DNA of 45,866 nt from Methanolinea sp. (GCA_030019395.1 JASEES010000048.1:1-45866); one strand, 5' to 3'. Numbered from the stretch's first letter, positions 27,690 through 36,292 are shown. Notes: generated by a model from the letters alone, not told the origin. Made by a program: numbers and translations.

Positions 27690-27998
27690 TCAGCCGACGA
27701 TGCGGGAGACCAGGTCGACATACTGTTCTTTTAACTGGTAAATGCTATGGGTTCCTTCCTTGTTCTTCATGACATGGAGGATCCCTATCCGGGAAGCGAT
27801 GATGCCCACCATCGCGGCAACGGAATGGTAACTGATGGAGAAACGCCTGTTGAGGTGTTCACAGATCTTCGCGATGGTCAGGGTTTTCATTCTGAGGAAG
27901 AGTTTCAGCATCGCACGCCGGACCCCGGTCTGGTCACGCGAAAGGTATACCCTCAGGCGGCTCTCGATGACGGCCTTGATCTCGTGCGGAGATCTCAT
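27690..27998 (-). CDS. DUF2551 winged-helix-like protein (methanogen-specific)
   Basis: 102 residues. IKAVIESRLRVYLSRDQTGVRRAMLKLFLRMKTLTIAKICEHLNRRFSISYHSVAAMVGIIASRIGIL matches DUF2551, a small archaeal family with a winged-helix pattern (helix IAKICEHL, recognition helix YHSVAAMVGIIASRIG). A DNA-binding role is plausible. The promoter just upstream has a consensus TATA box and a palindrome, typical of autoregulation. Confidence 0.82.
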   Translation of the reverse strand: MRSPHEIKAVIESRLRVYLSRDQTGVRRAMLKLFLRMKTLTIAKICEHLNRRFSISYHSVAAMVGIIASRIGILHVMKNKEGTHSIYQLKEQYVDLVSRIVG

Positions 27999-28001
27999 GA
28001 A

Positions 28002-28029
28002 GTGGTACTCACCACAAGTTTTATATAAG
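28002..28029 (-). promoter_or_regulatory. Leaderless promoter with palindromic operator for the DUF2551 gene
   Basis: On the minus strand, the TATA box CTTATATAAAA (28,019-28,029) is centred 26 bases before the ATG at 27,998, so transcription should start at or next to the start codon. Between them lies the perfect palindrome GTGGT-GAGT-ACCAC (28,002-28,015). A protein bound there would block initiation. A half-site, GTGGTGAG, also occurs just upstream of ATG 27,630. Confidence 0.6.
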
Positions 28030-28190
28030 CATTTCTTTTCGATCCAGTTTCATGTGTCCCCGGAAACCCCGATTCAGGGAGGATTACGGTGAATAATGTG
28101 CGAGGGCGGGGAAAATAACCAATCAGGGGATACCCGTGGATAGCCCGGATCCCCGAAGAATTTTACCCATGTATCACCAAGTACTGGGCT

Positions 28191-29045
28191 ATGGGATTTG
28201 TCGGTTACGATGTGAACAGGTATACTCCCCGGCAGATGATGGTCGTCCCGGCCGTTATCCTCCTCCTGAGCCTGGCCCTCCTGGGCTTTAACATGGCCAG
28301 TTTCGGGATGCCGGTCAGGCCGGGAATCGATTTCTCGGGGGGTACGGCGGTCACTCTTTTTACACCCGATTCAGCCGAGCAGATCAGGGCTGCATTCTCC
28401 GCGTATCCCCTCCTCTCCGTCGGGGAAGGCGTGAACAACGGGAAGTACCTGAAGTTCGGGCCGATGGATGATGCGAGCCTCCAGGCGCTTGCAACAGATA
28501 TCGGGGTTCGCTACCCTGATGCCAAGATTGACCAGATCGGGGCGTCCTTTGGAGAAACTCTGCAGCAGCAGGCCCTGATTGCGCTCATCATCTCGTTCGT
28601 GGGAATGACGATCGTCGTCTTTATTGCATTCCGTTCGTTCGTTCCGGCAGGAGCCGTTGTCCTTTCTGCATTCGCGGACATCGCGATGACGGCGGCCGGG
28701 ATGAGCCTCGTCGGGATCGAACTCTCCCTTGCGACCGTTGCCGGGCTGCTCATGCTGATAGGGTATTCTGTCGATTCGGATATCCTTCTCACCATGAGAG
28801 TCCTTAAACGGCAGGGGAAACTCGAGGAGAAGCTTGCCGGTGCTTTCAGGACGGGAATCATCATGACAACCACGACAATCGTGGCAATCACTGCTATGTG
28901 GGTCGTTGCACTGGTCGGTCAGATAACGGTCGTCTGGGAGATTGCGACCGTCCTCCTGATCGGGCTTATCGTTGACATGATGAACACGTGGCTCACGAAT
29001 GCCGGGATCATCAAGTGGTACGTGCAGAAGAGGGGTGGAAAATGA
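28191..29045 (+). CDS. secF: Protein-export membrane protein SecF
   Basis: 284 residues with a first helix (VVPAVILLLSLALLGFNM), the SecF signature RPGIDFSGGTAVTLF, a small external domain, then five helices including SLVGIELSLATVAGLLMLIGYSVDSDILL (SecD/F family motif with the conserved Asp) and TTTIVAITAMWVV. It assists Sec-dependent secretion using the ion gradient. It precedes secD with a 4-base overlap, the archaeal order. Confidence 0.95.
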   Translation: MGFVGYDVNRYTPRQMMVVPAVILLLSLALLGFNMASFGMPVRPGIDFSGGTAVTLFTPDSAEQIRAAFSAYPLLSVGEGVNNGKYLKFGPMDDASLQALATDIGVRYPDAKIDQIGASFGETLQQQALIALIISFVGMTIVVFIAFRSFVPAGAVVLSAFADIAMTAAGMSLVGIELSLATVAGLLMLIGYSVDSDILLTMRVLKRQGKLEEKLAGAFRTGIIMTTTTIVAITAMWVVALVGQITVVWEIATVLLIGLIVDMMNTWLTNAGIIKWYVQKRGGK

Positions 29046-30496
29046 GCATGGAAAAGATAATGGCGATCGTGAGCCACTGGCAGGTCGCGCTCATGCTCAT
29101 CCTCGTCGTGCTGGCAGCAATTGCCATTGCACCGCGATTCGAGGGCGGGAAGTTCACGACAAACCTCCAGTACGGGCTCGACCTGCAGGAAGGGACCTGG
29201 CTCCAGATGGAATTTAAGGCAGTCGTTGCCGGCTTCGAGACGGATAAGGACCCCGGTGATTTTGCCAAGGCCATCCAGGACCAGACCGATGCCGAGGTGT
29301 ACGTCCTTGACAAGAACAAGATCGAGATAAGGAAGTACATCCCAAGGGAAGACCTTGAAACCGTTTTCAACACCGCAGGGGGACGACTCACCTCCTACGA
29401 GCAGGGAGTCTCGAAGCAGACGGCCGAGGATGTCAAGAGGATACTCGAGAACAAGCTCAATGCCCTCGGCACGAAGGATGCCCGGGTCAACCCGCTCGTG
29501 GGGCTTTCGGGTGTCTCGCATTATATACGCGTGGAACTTGCCGGCGTGAGCATGGCACAGGCAAAGGAGATCGTGGGCAGGCAGGGGAAGTTCGAGATCA
29601 GGATTCACACGACCGGAAACGAGACTGAAAACGTTCTCTACGGTGACAGCATCACGACGGTGGGAGTGCCGAGCCACGACTCCCCCGGCAGCCCGGTCTG
29701 GGGTGTCTCGTTCACGCTGAACCAGGACGGGGCAGAAAAACTGCAGAAGGCGGCAATCCGGACAGGAGCGGTCTCGAAACCCGATGCCCACTACCTCGAT
29801 ATGCTCCTTGACGGGAAAGTCGTATACAGTGCACCGCTCTCGCCGGACCTAGCGGCAAAACTTGCCCAGGAACCGATCCGCCAGCTGTATGCATCGACGG
29901 GAACCGGTGATGCGGGACTGAGGGATGCCAAGAACCTCGAGATACACCTCCGTGCAGGTGCTCTCCCTGTCGACGTCGTGGTTGCCGGTTCCGGTTTCGT
30001 ACCGGCAGAGCTCTCGGATTACTTCAAGCTGATGTGCGTGGTTGCCTTCATCGCCGCAGCGATTGCCGTCGGGATCGTGATCTTCCTCCGGTACCGCGAG
30101 CCTGCTATCGTCCTGCCGATGATGGCAACGAACCTCACCGAGATCGTGATACTGCTCGGTATCGCAACATTCATCCAGCAGCTCGACCTCGCATCGATTG
30201 CAGCCCTTATCGCGGTGCTCGGGACGGGTATTGACCAGCTGGTCATCATCACGGACGAGATCCTCCACGAGGGCAAGGTACCGTCGCCCACGCTCTACAC
30301 GAAACGCCTGAGCCGGGCACTCGGGATCATCCTCGTTTCTGCGGCAACCGTGATCATCGCCATGGTCCCGCTTGCCCTGATGGATCTCTCGAGCCTCCGC
30401 GGGTTTGCAATCATCACGATGATAGGTGTCATCATCGGCGTAGCCGTGACACGTCCTGCCTATGGAGAGATAATCAAGGAGATCCTCTCCAAATAA
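29042..30496 (+). CDS. secD: Protein-export membrane protein SecD
   Basis: 484 residues from ATG 29,042. A first helix is followed by LQYGLDLQEGTWLQMEF (SecD D1 motif), a large external domain (residues about 60-310) and six membrane helices with ATNLTEIVILLGIATFIQQLDLASIAALIAVLGTGIDQLVIITDEIL. The conserved Asp lies in GTGIDQ. It works with SecF and SecYE in protein export, needed for the surface proteins encoded elsewhere in the window. Confidence 0.95.
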   Translation: MSMEKIMAIVSHWQVALMLILVVLAAIAIAPRFEGGKFTTNLQYGLDLQEGTWLQMEFKAVVAGFETDKDPGDFAKAIQDQTDAEVYVLDKNKIEIRKYIPREDLETVFNTAGGRLTSYEQGVSKQTAEDVKRILENKLNALGTKDARVNPLVGLSGVSHYIRVELAGVSMAQAKEIVGRQGKFEIRIHTTGNETENVLYGDSITTVGVPSHDSPGSPVWGVSFTLNQDGAEKLQKAAIRTGAVSKPDAHYLDMLLDGKVVYSAPLSPDLAAKLAQEPIRQLYASTGTGDAGLRDAKNLEIHLRAGALPVDVVVAGSGFVPAELSDYFKLMCVVAFIAAAIAVGIVIFLRYREPAIVLPMMATNLTEIVILLGIATFIQQLDLASIAALIAVLGTGIDQLVIITDEILHEGKVPSPTLYTKRLSRALGIILVSAATVIIAMVPLALMDLSSLRGFAIITMIGVIIGVAVTRPAYGEIIKEILSK

Positions 30497-30552
30497 CCCC
30501 ATAGAAAATCTTTATCATTCATTTTCTTCCACTAAGACACTTGGTAATAGTG

Positions 30553-30825
30553 ATGAGCCGACCGGTTTTAATTGACTTTTTTGCCGAATGGTGCGGTCCG
30601 TGTAAACGACAGGGGCCGATCCTCGAGGAACTGAAGAGGAGGATGGGAGAGAAGATCGAGATCAGGAAGATCGACGTCGACCAGCACATGGACATGGCAA
30701 ACAGGTACGGAATCAGGGTTGTCCCGACGCTGATCATCGAAAAAGACGGAAAGATCGTCAGGAGCCTCGAAGGGGTCACCAGCGCCGAGACGCTGGAATC
30801 GATGCTGGCACCCCTGGTGGAATGA
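30553..30825 (+). CDS. Thioredoxin-like protein
   Basis: 90 residues from ATG 30,553 (upstream GTG and TTG in frame are possible). It has the active site FFAEWCGPCK, the conserved cis-Pro in VVPTLIIEKDG and the thioredoxin fold throughout. A small redox protein of thioredoxin/glutaredoxin type as in other methanogens. The stop overlaps the next gene's ATG (ATGA), so it is coupled to the F420-dependent reductase gene. Confidence 0.92.
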   Translation: MSRPVLIDFFAEWCGPCKRQGPILEELKRRMGEKIEIRKIDVDQHMDMANRYGIRVVPTLIIEKDGKIVRSLEGVTSAETLESMLAPLVE

Positions 30826-31478
30826 CCATGCGAGTCGGGATAGTGGGTGGCACCGGGGACATTGGCGAGGGGCTTGCAATGAGGCTCTCCTCCCGGCACG
30901 ACGTCGTCATCGGGTCCCGGGACGAGGCCCGGGCTGTTACGAGCAGCCAGTGCTGCCTGACCACTCTCCGGCAGAGGGGCTTGCCCTGCTCCTGCGAAGG
31001 TACGACGAACCAGCAGGCCGTTGACAGGTCAGACATTGTCATCCTCGCCGTGCCGTTTTCCCACGTCGCCGGAACGGTATCAGGCCTCCGGGGTCTCTCG
31101 GGGAAGATCGTGGTCTCCCCCGTAAACCCGATCGAGAAGCGCGACTACTTCATGTACGTCCCGCCACCGGAGGGCTCCGCGGCAATGATGATCAGGAAGC
31201 TTCTGCCCGCGGACGCCCGGCTGTGTACGGCGTTCAACACAGTTGCGGCAAACAAGTGGCGGGCACTGGACCAGGAACTGCACCTTGCCGTCCCGGTCTG
31301 CGGCGATGACAGGGATGCAAAGGCAACCGTGATGGAACTGGTCAACAGCATCGAGGGTATCAGGGCGTACGATGCCGGGCCCCTTGCCGCGTCGTGCATG
31401 GTCGAGTCCCTGACACCGCTCCTCCTCAACATTGCCCGGTTCAACAGGATGCGGGACGTGGGAATAGAGTTCAGGTAA
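30822..31478 (+). CDS. npdG: F420H2:NADP oxidoreductase
   Basis: 218 residues. It has the NADP-binding fingerprint MRVGIVGGTGDIGEGLAMRL with VVIGSRDEARA, then VILAVPFSHVAGTV, GKIVVSPVNPIE, FNTVAANKW and a C-terminal ESLTPLLLNIARFNR. This matches the archaeal Fno/NpdG family, which transfers hydride between coenzyme F420 and NADP+. NADPH from it could also feed thioredoxin reduction, as the coupled upstream gene hints. ATG 30,828 is an alternative start. Confidence 0.93.
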   Translation: MTMRVGIVGGTGDIGEGLAMRLSSRHDVVIGSRDEARAVTSSQCCLTTLRQRGLPCSCEGTTNQQAVDRSDIVILAVPFSHVAGTVSGLRGLSGKIVVSPVNPIEKRDYFMYVPPPEGSAAMMIRKLLPADARLCTAFNTVAANKWRALDQELHLAVPVCGDDRDAKATVMELVNSIEGIRAYDAGPLAASCMVESLTPLLLNIARFNRMRDVGIEFR

Positions 31479-31509
31479 ATACTCCCCGGTTTTCCCGGAG
31501 GTTGATTCC

Positions 31510-32049
31510 ATGACAGCCTACGCACTGGAATTTGAGAGCATAGGAAAGCGTCTCTGCCAGGAACGGCTCGTGTCGGCAAATTTCGGGAACATGAGCGTCC
31601 GAAGGGACGAAGGGTTCCTCATCACCCGGACCGGTTCTTTCCTCGACAACCCCGGAGAACCGGTCTTTGTCCCCCTCGAGGGCGATGTCCCCCGCGAGGC
31701 CTCAAGCGAGTTCCGTCTCCACAGGGAGGTATACCGGAGGACTGCCCATGACGCGGTGGTGCACGCCCACCCGGTCCACGCGGTGGCGCTCTCTCTCGGG
31801 AGGGACCACGTGATCACCCTCGACAGCGAGGGCCAGATGTTTGCACCCAAAATCCCGGTCGTCGGCGGGGCACCGGGGAGCATGGAGATGGCCGATAATG
31901 TTGCCGGCGCGCTCGCGGGGGGAAATCTTGTCATCGTACGGGGTCATGGGACGTTTGCCGCCGGAAAGACACTCGAGGAAGCATACATCCTCACTTCCCT
32001 TGCAGAGCACAGCTGCCGTGTCATCATCCTTTCGGAAAGAGCGGGGTGA
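31510..32049 (+). CDS. Class II aldolase (fuculose-phosphate aldolase-like)
   Basis: 179 residues. Motifs of the AraD/FucA family are SANFGNMSVRRDEGFLITRTGS, SSEFRLHREVYRRTAHDAVVHAHPVHAVALSL (the HxH zinc ligands), and IVRGHGTFAAGKTLEEAYILTSLAEHSCRVI with the third zinc His. In methanogens such enzymes cleave L-fuculose-1-phosphate or produce lactaldehyde for coenzyme F420 synthesis, as proposed for the Methanocaldococcus enzyme. It lies 31 bases after the F420-linked reductase. Confidence 0.9.
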   Translation: MTAYALEFESIGKRLCQERLVSANFGNMSVRRDEGFLITRTGSFLDNPGEPVFVPLEGDVPREASSEFRLHREVYRRTAHDAVVHAHPVHAVALSLGRDHVITLDSEGQMFAPKIPVVGGAPGSMEMADNVAGALAGGNLVIVRGHGTFAAGKTLEEAYILTSLAEHSCRVIILSERAG

Positions 32050-32117
32050 CCGGGGCAGTTGGAACAGAGGAAATAAATTCGATCGCTGGCAGAACATCAT
32101 CATAAAAGGATAGTTGC

Positions 32118-32462
32118 ATGCCCATGGAAGGTATCACTGAAAAGCTGTCGCGCCTCCCGCCGGAACTCCGGAAAGAAGTGGAGGATTTCGTTGATTTCCT
32201 CCTCGAGCGGCATGTTCCGCAGCGGGACCCGTTCCCGGTCCCGAAAGGTGACCCTGCCGATGAACCACCCCTCGTATCCGGCCCCGTCATCCTCGCAGAC
32301 GAGATCCCGTTCCGGACGGGAGACGAAGTTCTTCCCGCGTTTCCAGACCCTGATCCCCCCAGAAAGGCGGCTGACCAGCCGGAAAGAGTCATTGAGGTGG
32401 CACGGCGACAGGGCCGTAACAGCCCCGGGAAGGAAAGAGACCTCCTGGACTGGATTGATTAA
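32118..32462 (+). CDS. DUF2281-like protein (antitoxin-like N-terminus)
   Basis: 114 residues. The N-terminal ITEKLSRLPPELRKEVEDFVDFLLERH is the DUF2281 helix pattern also seen in VapB-like antitoxins. The C-terminal half is Pro/Asp-rich and probably disordered, ending in KERDLLDWID. No toxin gene lies beside it. It is the last core gene before the tRNA and the accessory region. Confidence 0.7.
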   Translation: MPMEGITEKLSRLPPELRKEVEDFVDFLLERHVPQRDPFPVPKGDPADEPPLVSGPVILADEIPFRTGDEVLPAFPDPDPPRKAADQPERVIEVARRQGRNSPGKERDLLDWID

Positions 32463-32613
32463 AAAATTGCTTTTAAGTGCTCCTATTTAAAAGTCAGGGA
32501 TGGAAAGTAGCTCAGCCATTTTCATTCTGTGTCTGTGTCCCGATGAGAATCATGTAAAATGGGGGAGAACAACAACTATATCCGGCTGACAGAGAAATAT
32601 GTTAGACCGGTTT

Positions 32614-32685
32614 GGGCTTGTAGATCAGGGGTAGATCGTTACGTTCGCAACGTAAAGGCCGCGGGTTCGAATCCCGCCAAGTCCA
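32614..32685 (+). tRNA. tRNA-Ala(CGC)
   Basis: 72 bases fold as a complete cloverleaf: acceptor GGGCTTG/CAAGTCC with discriminator A, a D arm, anticodon stem TTACG/CGTAA with loop TTCGCAA (anticodon CGC), and T arm GCGGG-TTCGAAT-CCCGC. No intron, no encoded CCA. A TATA-like ACTATATCC lies about 35 bases upstream, and a run of seven T (32,694-32,700) follows as a probable terminator. Its 3' end is the site of an integrative element. Confidence 0.95.
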
Positions 32686-32688
32686 TGG
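32654..32688 (+). repeat. Attachment-site repeat, copy 1 (3' end of tRNA-Ala)
   Basis: 35 bases beginning AAAGGCCGCGGGTTCGAATC and ending CCATGG, covering the T arm, the 3' acceptor strand and three bases beyond the tRNA. They are repeated exactly at 32,777-32,811. This is the classical position for tyrosine-recombinase attB sites. Confidence 0.8.
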
Positions 32689-32776
32689 GAACGTTTTTTT
32701 GGAGGATGAGAAGGTACTGGAAGCGACCGGGAGGTCGCTGCGGGGTCGAGGGGCGGAGCCCCCGGTCCGAAAAAGG

Positions 32777-32811
32777 AAAGGCCGCGGGTTCGAATCCCGC
32801 CAAGTCCATGG
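32777..32811 (+). repeat. Attachment-site repeat, copy 2 (orphan tRNA-Ala 3' fragment)
   Basis: Exact 35-base copy of 32,654-32,688, not part of a tRNA. It begins 123 bases after copy 1. The spacer contains a 7-base-pair hairpin (AGCGACC/GGTCGCT). The copy implies that an element integrated at the tRNA; either this is the border of the accessory region to the right or the scar of a deleted element. Confidence 0.75.
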
Positions 32812-32831
32812 AATTCCTTTTAAAAATTTTA

Positions 32832-33744
32832 GGTAATTGTGTAAGATCCACCACTAACCTTTCGTTAGGAAAGGAACAATGGATCGTATGGATTTTCGGG
32901 AGATCGGGAGGCTCATATCCGATGATAGGATTGCCCTCGAATATCTCTGGAAGAGACGAGGATCCGCAACATGTCACTTCTGTGATTCCTCGGATTTCTA
33001 TTTCATTGGGAGAAATAGGGTAAGATGTAAGGAGTGTCGGAAGGACCTCTGGCCACTTCAGGGAACGAGGTTCTCATCTCTCCGAATCGCACCCTCTCAG
33101 TGGCTCTCCCTCATCAAATTATTCGAATTATCAGTGTCGGCCAGAAAAGCCTCGCAGGATATCCATCTGAGCTACAAGACGACATTGAGAGCGTACGATA
33201 TTTTAAGGAGGGTTCTCGTGGAAGAGCTTGCCCGGACAGATGCAATCCTGAAAGGAGAGCTAGAGGCGGATGAAGCATATTTCGGAGGTAAGAGGAAAGG
33301 AAAGAGAGGGAGAGGAGCCGGGGGTAAAACTATCGTGTTTGGGATCCTGGAACGAGGAGGAAAGGTTTCAGTAAGCATCGTCCAGGATGTATCAGCAGAG
33401 AGCCTTATGACAGAAACAGTGAAGAGAGTGAGGAGAGGCTCAATCGTGTATACCGATAAATGGAGAGGATATGATTCTCTCGTGTTCTGTGGATATAAGC
33501 ATCTCAACATCGACCATCGCTATAAGTTCAAACAGGGAAAGGTCTACATCAACGGGATTGAAGGATTCTGGGCGTTTGCGAAAGAGCGATTGATTAAGCA
33601 TCACGGAATCTCCAGACAGAAGTTCCTCTTCTACATCAAGGAGATGGAGTGGCGATATAACCACAGAGGGAAAGATTTATTTGAGTACTTAATCGATCTG
33701 ATGCTTGACGAAACAGCCTTGGTGGTGGAAGTTACCTAATCACC
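32832..33744 (+). mobile_element. IS1595-type insertion sequence, intact
   Basis: About 913 bases bounded by imperfect inverted repeats: left GGTAATTGTGTAAGATCCAC, right (reverse complement) GGTGATTAGGTAACTTCCAC. It carries one complete transposase gene. I see no exact 8-base target duplication. Its insertion truncates the DUF2206 gene immediately to the right, whose frame is open up to the IS border. Confidence 0.75.
32879..33739 (+). CDS. IS1595-family (ISXO2-like) transposase
   Basis: 286 residues. An N-terminal zinc ribbon (CHFCDSSDFYFIGRNRVRCKECRKDLWPL) precedes the ISXO2-like DDE domain: LEADEAYFGGKRKGKRGRGAGGK (first Asp), SIVYTDKWRGYDSL (second Asp) and KVYINGIEGFWAFAKERLIKHHGI, with the N/E catalytic position. 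The full length and intact motifs indicate an active or recently active enzyme. A second, broken copy is at 35,265-36,064. Confidence 0.92.
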   Translation: MDRMDFREIGRLISDDRIALEYLWKRRGSATCHFCDSSDFYFIGRNRVRCKECRKDLWPLQGTRFSSLRIAPSQWLSLIKLFELSVSARKASQDIHLSYKTTLRAYDILRRVLVEELARTDAILKGELEADEAYFGGKRKGKRGRGAGGKTIVFGILERGGKVSVSIVQDVSAESLMTETVKRVRRGSIVYTDKWRGYDSLVFCGYKHLNIDHRYKFKQGKVYINGIEGFWAFAKERLIKHHGISRQKFLFYIKEMEWRYNHRGKDLFEYLIDLMLDETALVVEVT

Positions 33745-33810
33745 ATTATTTATTATATCAACAAAAGGTATTTACCCAAAAAATTTGCGTTCTTTGCTGT
33801 TTTTTATTTT

Positions 33811-35163
33811 ATGAGCTTTTATAATTTTTTCACTGTAAATAACCGTGTAAACATTGCACTATTATTTTTCGCGGGTATCATTTATCTGCTATTTCTGGAC
33901 AATTATGATATGTCAAAAAAGACCCCCATTTTAGTGCTTTTTGTAGCCGCGTTAGCAGTATCACATTACTCAACTGCATTTATTACTGCAATACTTATTT
34001 CATTGACATTTTTAACGTATCTATTCTTCAATCACATTAATAAAATACAGAAATACAAAAATAATATAATAAATAATAATATTAATTATATGTCACTAAG
34101 AAAAGATAAATTTATTAATATAAATTTTATTATACTTTTATGGATTATTATTTTATCTTGGTTTATATATATTGTTATAAATCCATTTATTGGCGCTATT
34201 AATTTCCTAGAACAAACGATTACAAAAATTCCTCTCTTCGATGGAGGAGGGGGACCCAGGAGTAGTGTGTTATTGATAGCTACTGGAATAAATATTTATG
34301 GGGGTATTATCGGACAAATTGAATTATTACTAACCTATTTTATCATCTCAATTATCTGTTTAGGTGTTGGATTAACTCCAATTCATTACATTAAAAGTTT
34401 AAAAAACAATGAAGAATTTTCGTATTTTATTCATATTAATAAATTTATTATGCCTAAGGAATTCTATCTATTATGTTTTTTATCTGTATTTATTCTATTT
34501 TCATTGACAATACTTCCATATGCATCATTAGCATATGATATTACCCGGGTTTATTTTCAATTCTTGTATATATTATGTCCTTTTGTAGTGATAGGCCTAT
34601 TTAAAATATGTTCTATTGGAAATTATTTATATATTAAAATTAAAAACTTTATATTTAATATTTCTATTAAATCAATAAAAAATACTATCAAAGTTGAAAC
34701 TCGTTATCACATAGTTTCATTTATGTTATTGATTATTTTGATAACATATTTTCTCTGCACAACAGGATTATTATATCAAATGGGGAGTTATCACAGAACA
34801 TTGATTTTAAATAATGATGGTAAAGAGTACGAGGATTTAATTATCACACAACAAGAGTATTATGCCTCTAATTGGATAAGTTTATACAGTACTTACGGAA
34901 GCAGGACCATTTATACTGACTATTTAGGACGTTTTAGAGTTATAATTTGTGGATTGATTGAACCTTATGTGTCAATAGTAATCAATAAAATACCTGAAAA
35001 GGATAAATTACATGAAAATGAATATATTTTTTTAAGATCCTATAACATTGAAAAAAAGAAAATCGGTACATATACAAAATCAAGTAGTTACTATGATATT
35101 CCACTATTAAAATATTCATCAACAGTTTACTTTAATGGCAGATCTAAAATTTTAACAACTTAA
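33811..35163 (+). CDS. DUF2206 multispanning membrane protein, 5'-truncated by IS insertion
   Basis: 450 residues from ATG 33,811, but the frame is open and protein-like upstream to the IS border (TIIYYINKRYLPKKFAFFAVFYF). The true start is therefore lost. About ten membrane helices are followed by a C-terminal soluble part (NNDGKEYEDLIITQQEYYASNWISLYSTYG..IYTDYLGRFR). The segment LVLFVAALAVSHYSTAFITAI is typical of DUF2206 proteins, which accompany surface-polysaccharide gene clusters and normally run to 700 residues or more. Base composition is extremely AT-rich compared with the core genes, a sign of transfer. Probably non-functional or partly functional. Confidence 0.7.
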   Translation: MSFYNFFTVNNRVNIALLFFAGIIYLLFLDNYDMSKKTPILVLFVAALAVSHYSTAFITAILISLTFLTYLFFNHINKIQKYKNNIINNNINYMSLRKDKFININFIILLWIIILSWFIYIVINPFIGAINFLEQTITKIPLFDGGGGPRSSVLLIATGINIYGGIIGQIELLLTYFIISIICLGVGLTPIHYIKSLKNNEEFSYFIHINKFIMPKEFYLLCFLSVFILFSLTILPYASLAYDITRVYFQFLYILCPFVVIGLFKICSIGNYLYIKIKNFIFNISIKSIKNTIKVETRYHIVSFMLLIILITYFLCTTGLLYQMGSYHRTLILNNDGKEYEDLIITQQEYYASNWISLYSTYGSRTIYTDYLGRFRVIICGLIEPYVSIVINKIPEKDKLHENEYIFLRSYNIEKKKIGTYTKSSSYYDIPLLKYSSTVYFNGRSKILTT

Positions 35164-35216
35164 TGATTCTTCCTAATAATATTTCCGATATTCTGCAGGT
35201 CGTGATTCAAAAATAA

Positions 35217-36253
35217 TAGGTGATTAGGTAACATCGCCCCCTAACCTTTAGTTAGGAAGGGAATATGGATCTTATGGATTTCCGGGAGATCGGCAAGCTC
35301 GTTTCTGAAGACCGATTCTCTCTAGAATATTTTTGGAAGAAACGGCGGAATACCGTTTGTCCATCTTGTTCATCCTCTAAATTCTACTATCGCCAGAAGT
35401 GGAGAGTACGGTGTAAGGGATGTAAGAAGGACTACTGGCCACTTCAAGGACTGGGTTTGCTCTCCTCCGAATATCGCCATCACAATGGCTCTCTCTCGTG
35501 AAATTATTCGAGCTCTTTACTTCACCCAGGAAAGCTTCCCACGAGGTCCACCCTAACTACAAAACCACATTGCGAGCCTATGATATCCTTCGCCGGGTTC
35601 TCGTTGAAGAACTTACCAAGACAGATGACATTCTGAAGGGAGAACTGGAATTGGAAGCAGATGAAGTCTACTTCGGCGGGAAAAGGAAAGGAAAGCATAG
35701 AAGAGGTGCCGGTGGCAAGAGCATTGTCTATGGGATCCTGGAACGGGGAGGAAGGGTCTCGGTGAGTATTTTTCAGGATGTCTCCGCCAAGAGTCTTATG
35801 ACCGAGACGGTGAAGAGGGTGAAGAGAGGCTCCATCGTGTACACAGACAAATGGCGGGGATATGACTCTCTCATGTTCTGTGGCTACAAGCATCTCAATA
35901 TTGATCATCGTTATAAATTCAAGCAGGTGAAGGTCTTTATCAATGGAATTGAAGGATTCTGGTCCTTTGCGAAGCAGCGATTACTCAAATATCATGGAGT
36001 TGATGCCCAAAAATTCCTGCTCTATCTCAAAGAGTTGGAGTTTCGGTATAATCATCGCGACTGAGATCTTTTTGATGACCTCGTTTAAGTATTAGTTGGA
36101 TATAGTCACGTGGCTCATACTGAGTAATTACCTAGTTTTTATACCAAGGAGATGGAGTGGTGATACAACAATCGGGGGAAAATTTATTTGAAGTCTTAGT
36201 GGATTTGATGTTACAATAAAGGGTGTTAGGGGTCGATGTTACCTAATCACCTA
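35217..36253 (+). mobile_element. IS1595-type insertion sequence, degenerate and mosaic
   Basis: It is bounded by nearly perfect 29-base inverted repeats (28 of 29 positions): the left end starts TAGGTGATTAGGTAACATCG and the right end mirrors it at 36,225-36,253. Inside are a frameshifted transposase and, after it, a second partial copy of the transposase C-terminal coding sequence (36,141-36,219). An IS-end-like TAATTACCTAG lies between them (about 36,125). The element is thus a recombinant of two related insertion sequences. No clear target duplication. Confidence 0.75.
35265..36064 (+). pseudogene. Frameshifted IS1595-family transposase
   Basis: Homologous to the intact transposase at 32,879-33,739. 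The first frame (MDLMDFREIGKLVSEDRFSLEYFW..CPSC..CKGCKKDYWPLQG) loses one base near 35,455. The second frame resumes with LLRISPSQWLSLVKLFELFTSPRKASHEV and continues through LEADEVYFGGKRKGKHRRGAGGK and IVYTDKWRGYDSL to FRYNHRD, then stops early. The C-terminal end is lost and partly duplicated downstream. Confidence 0.85.
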
Positions 36254-36292
36254 ATTTTATGAGATAATCTTCCCAAAATCTGGTGTGGTTTC

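Noticed and set aside
32824-33752. Target-site duplication flanking the intact IS
   Set aside because: The 8 bases on each side are both AT-rich but do not match, so no duplication is claimed.
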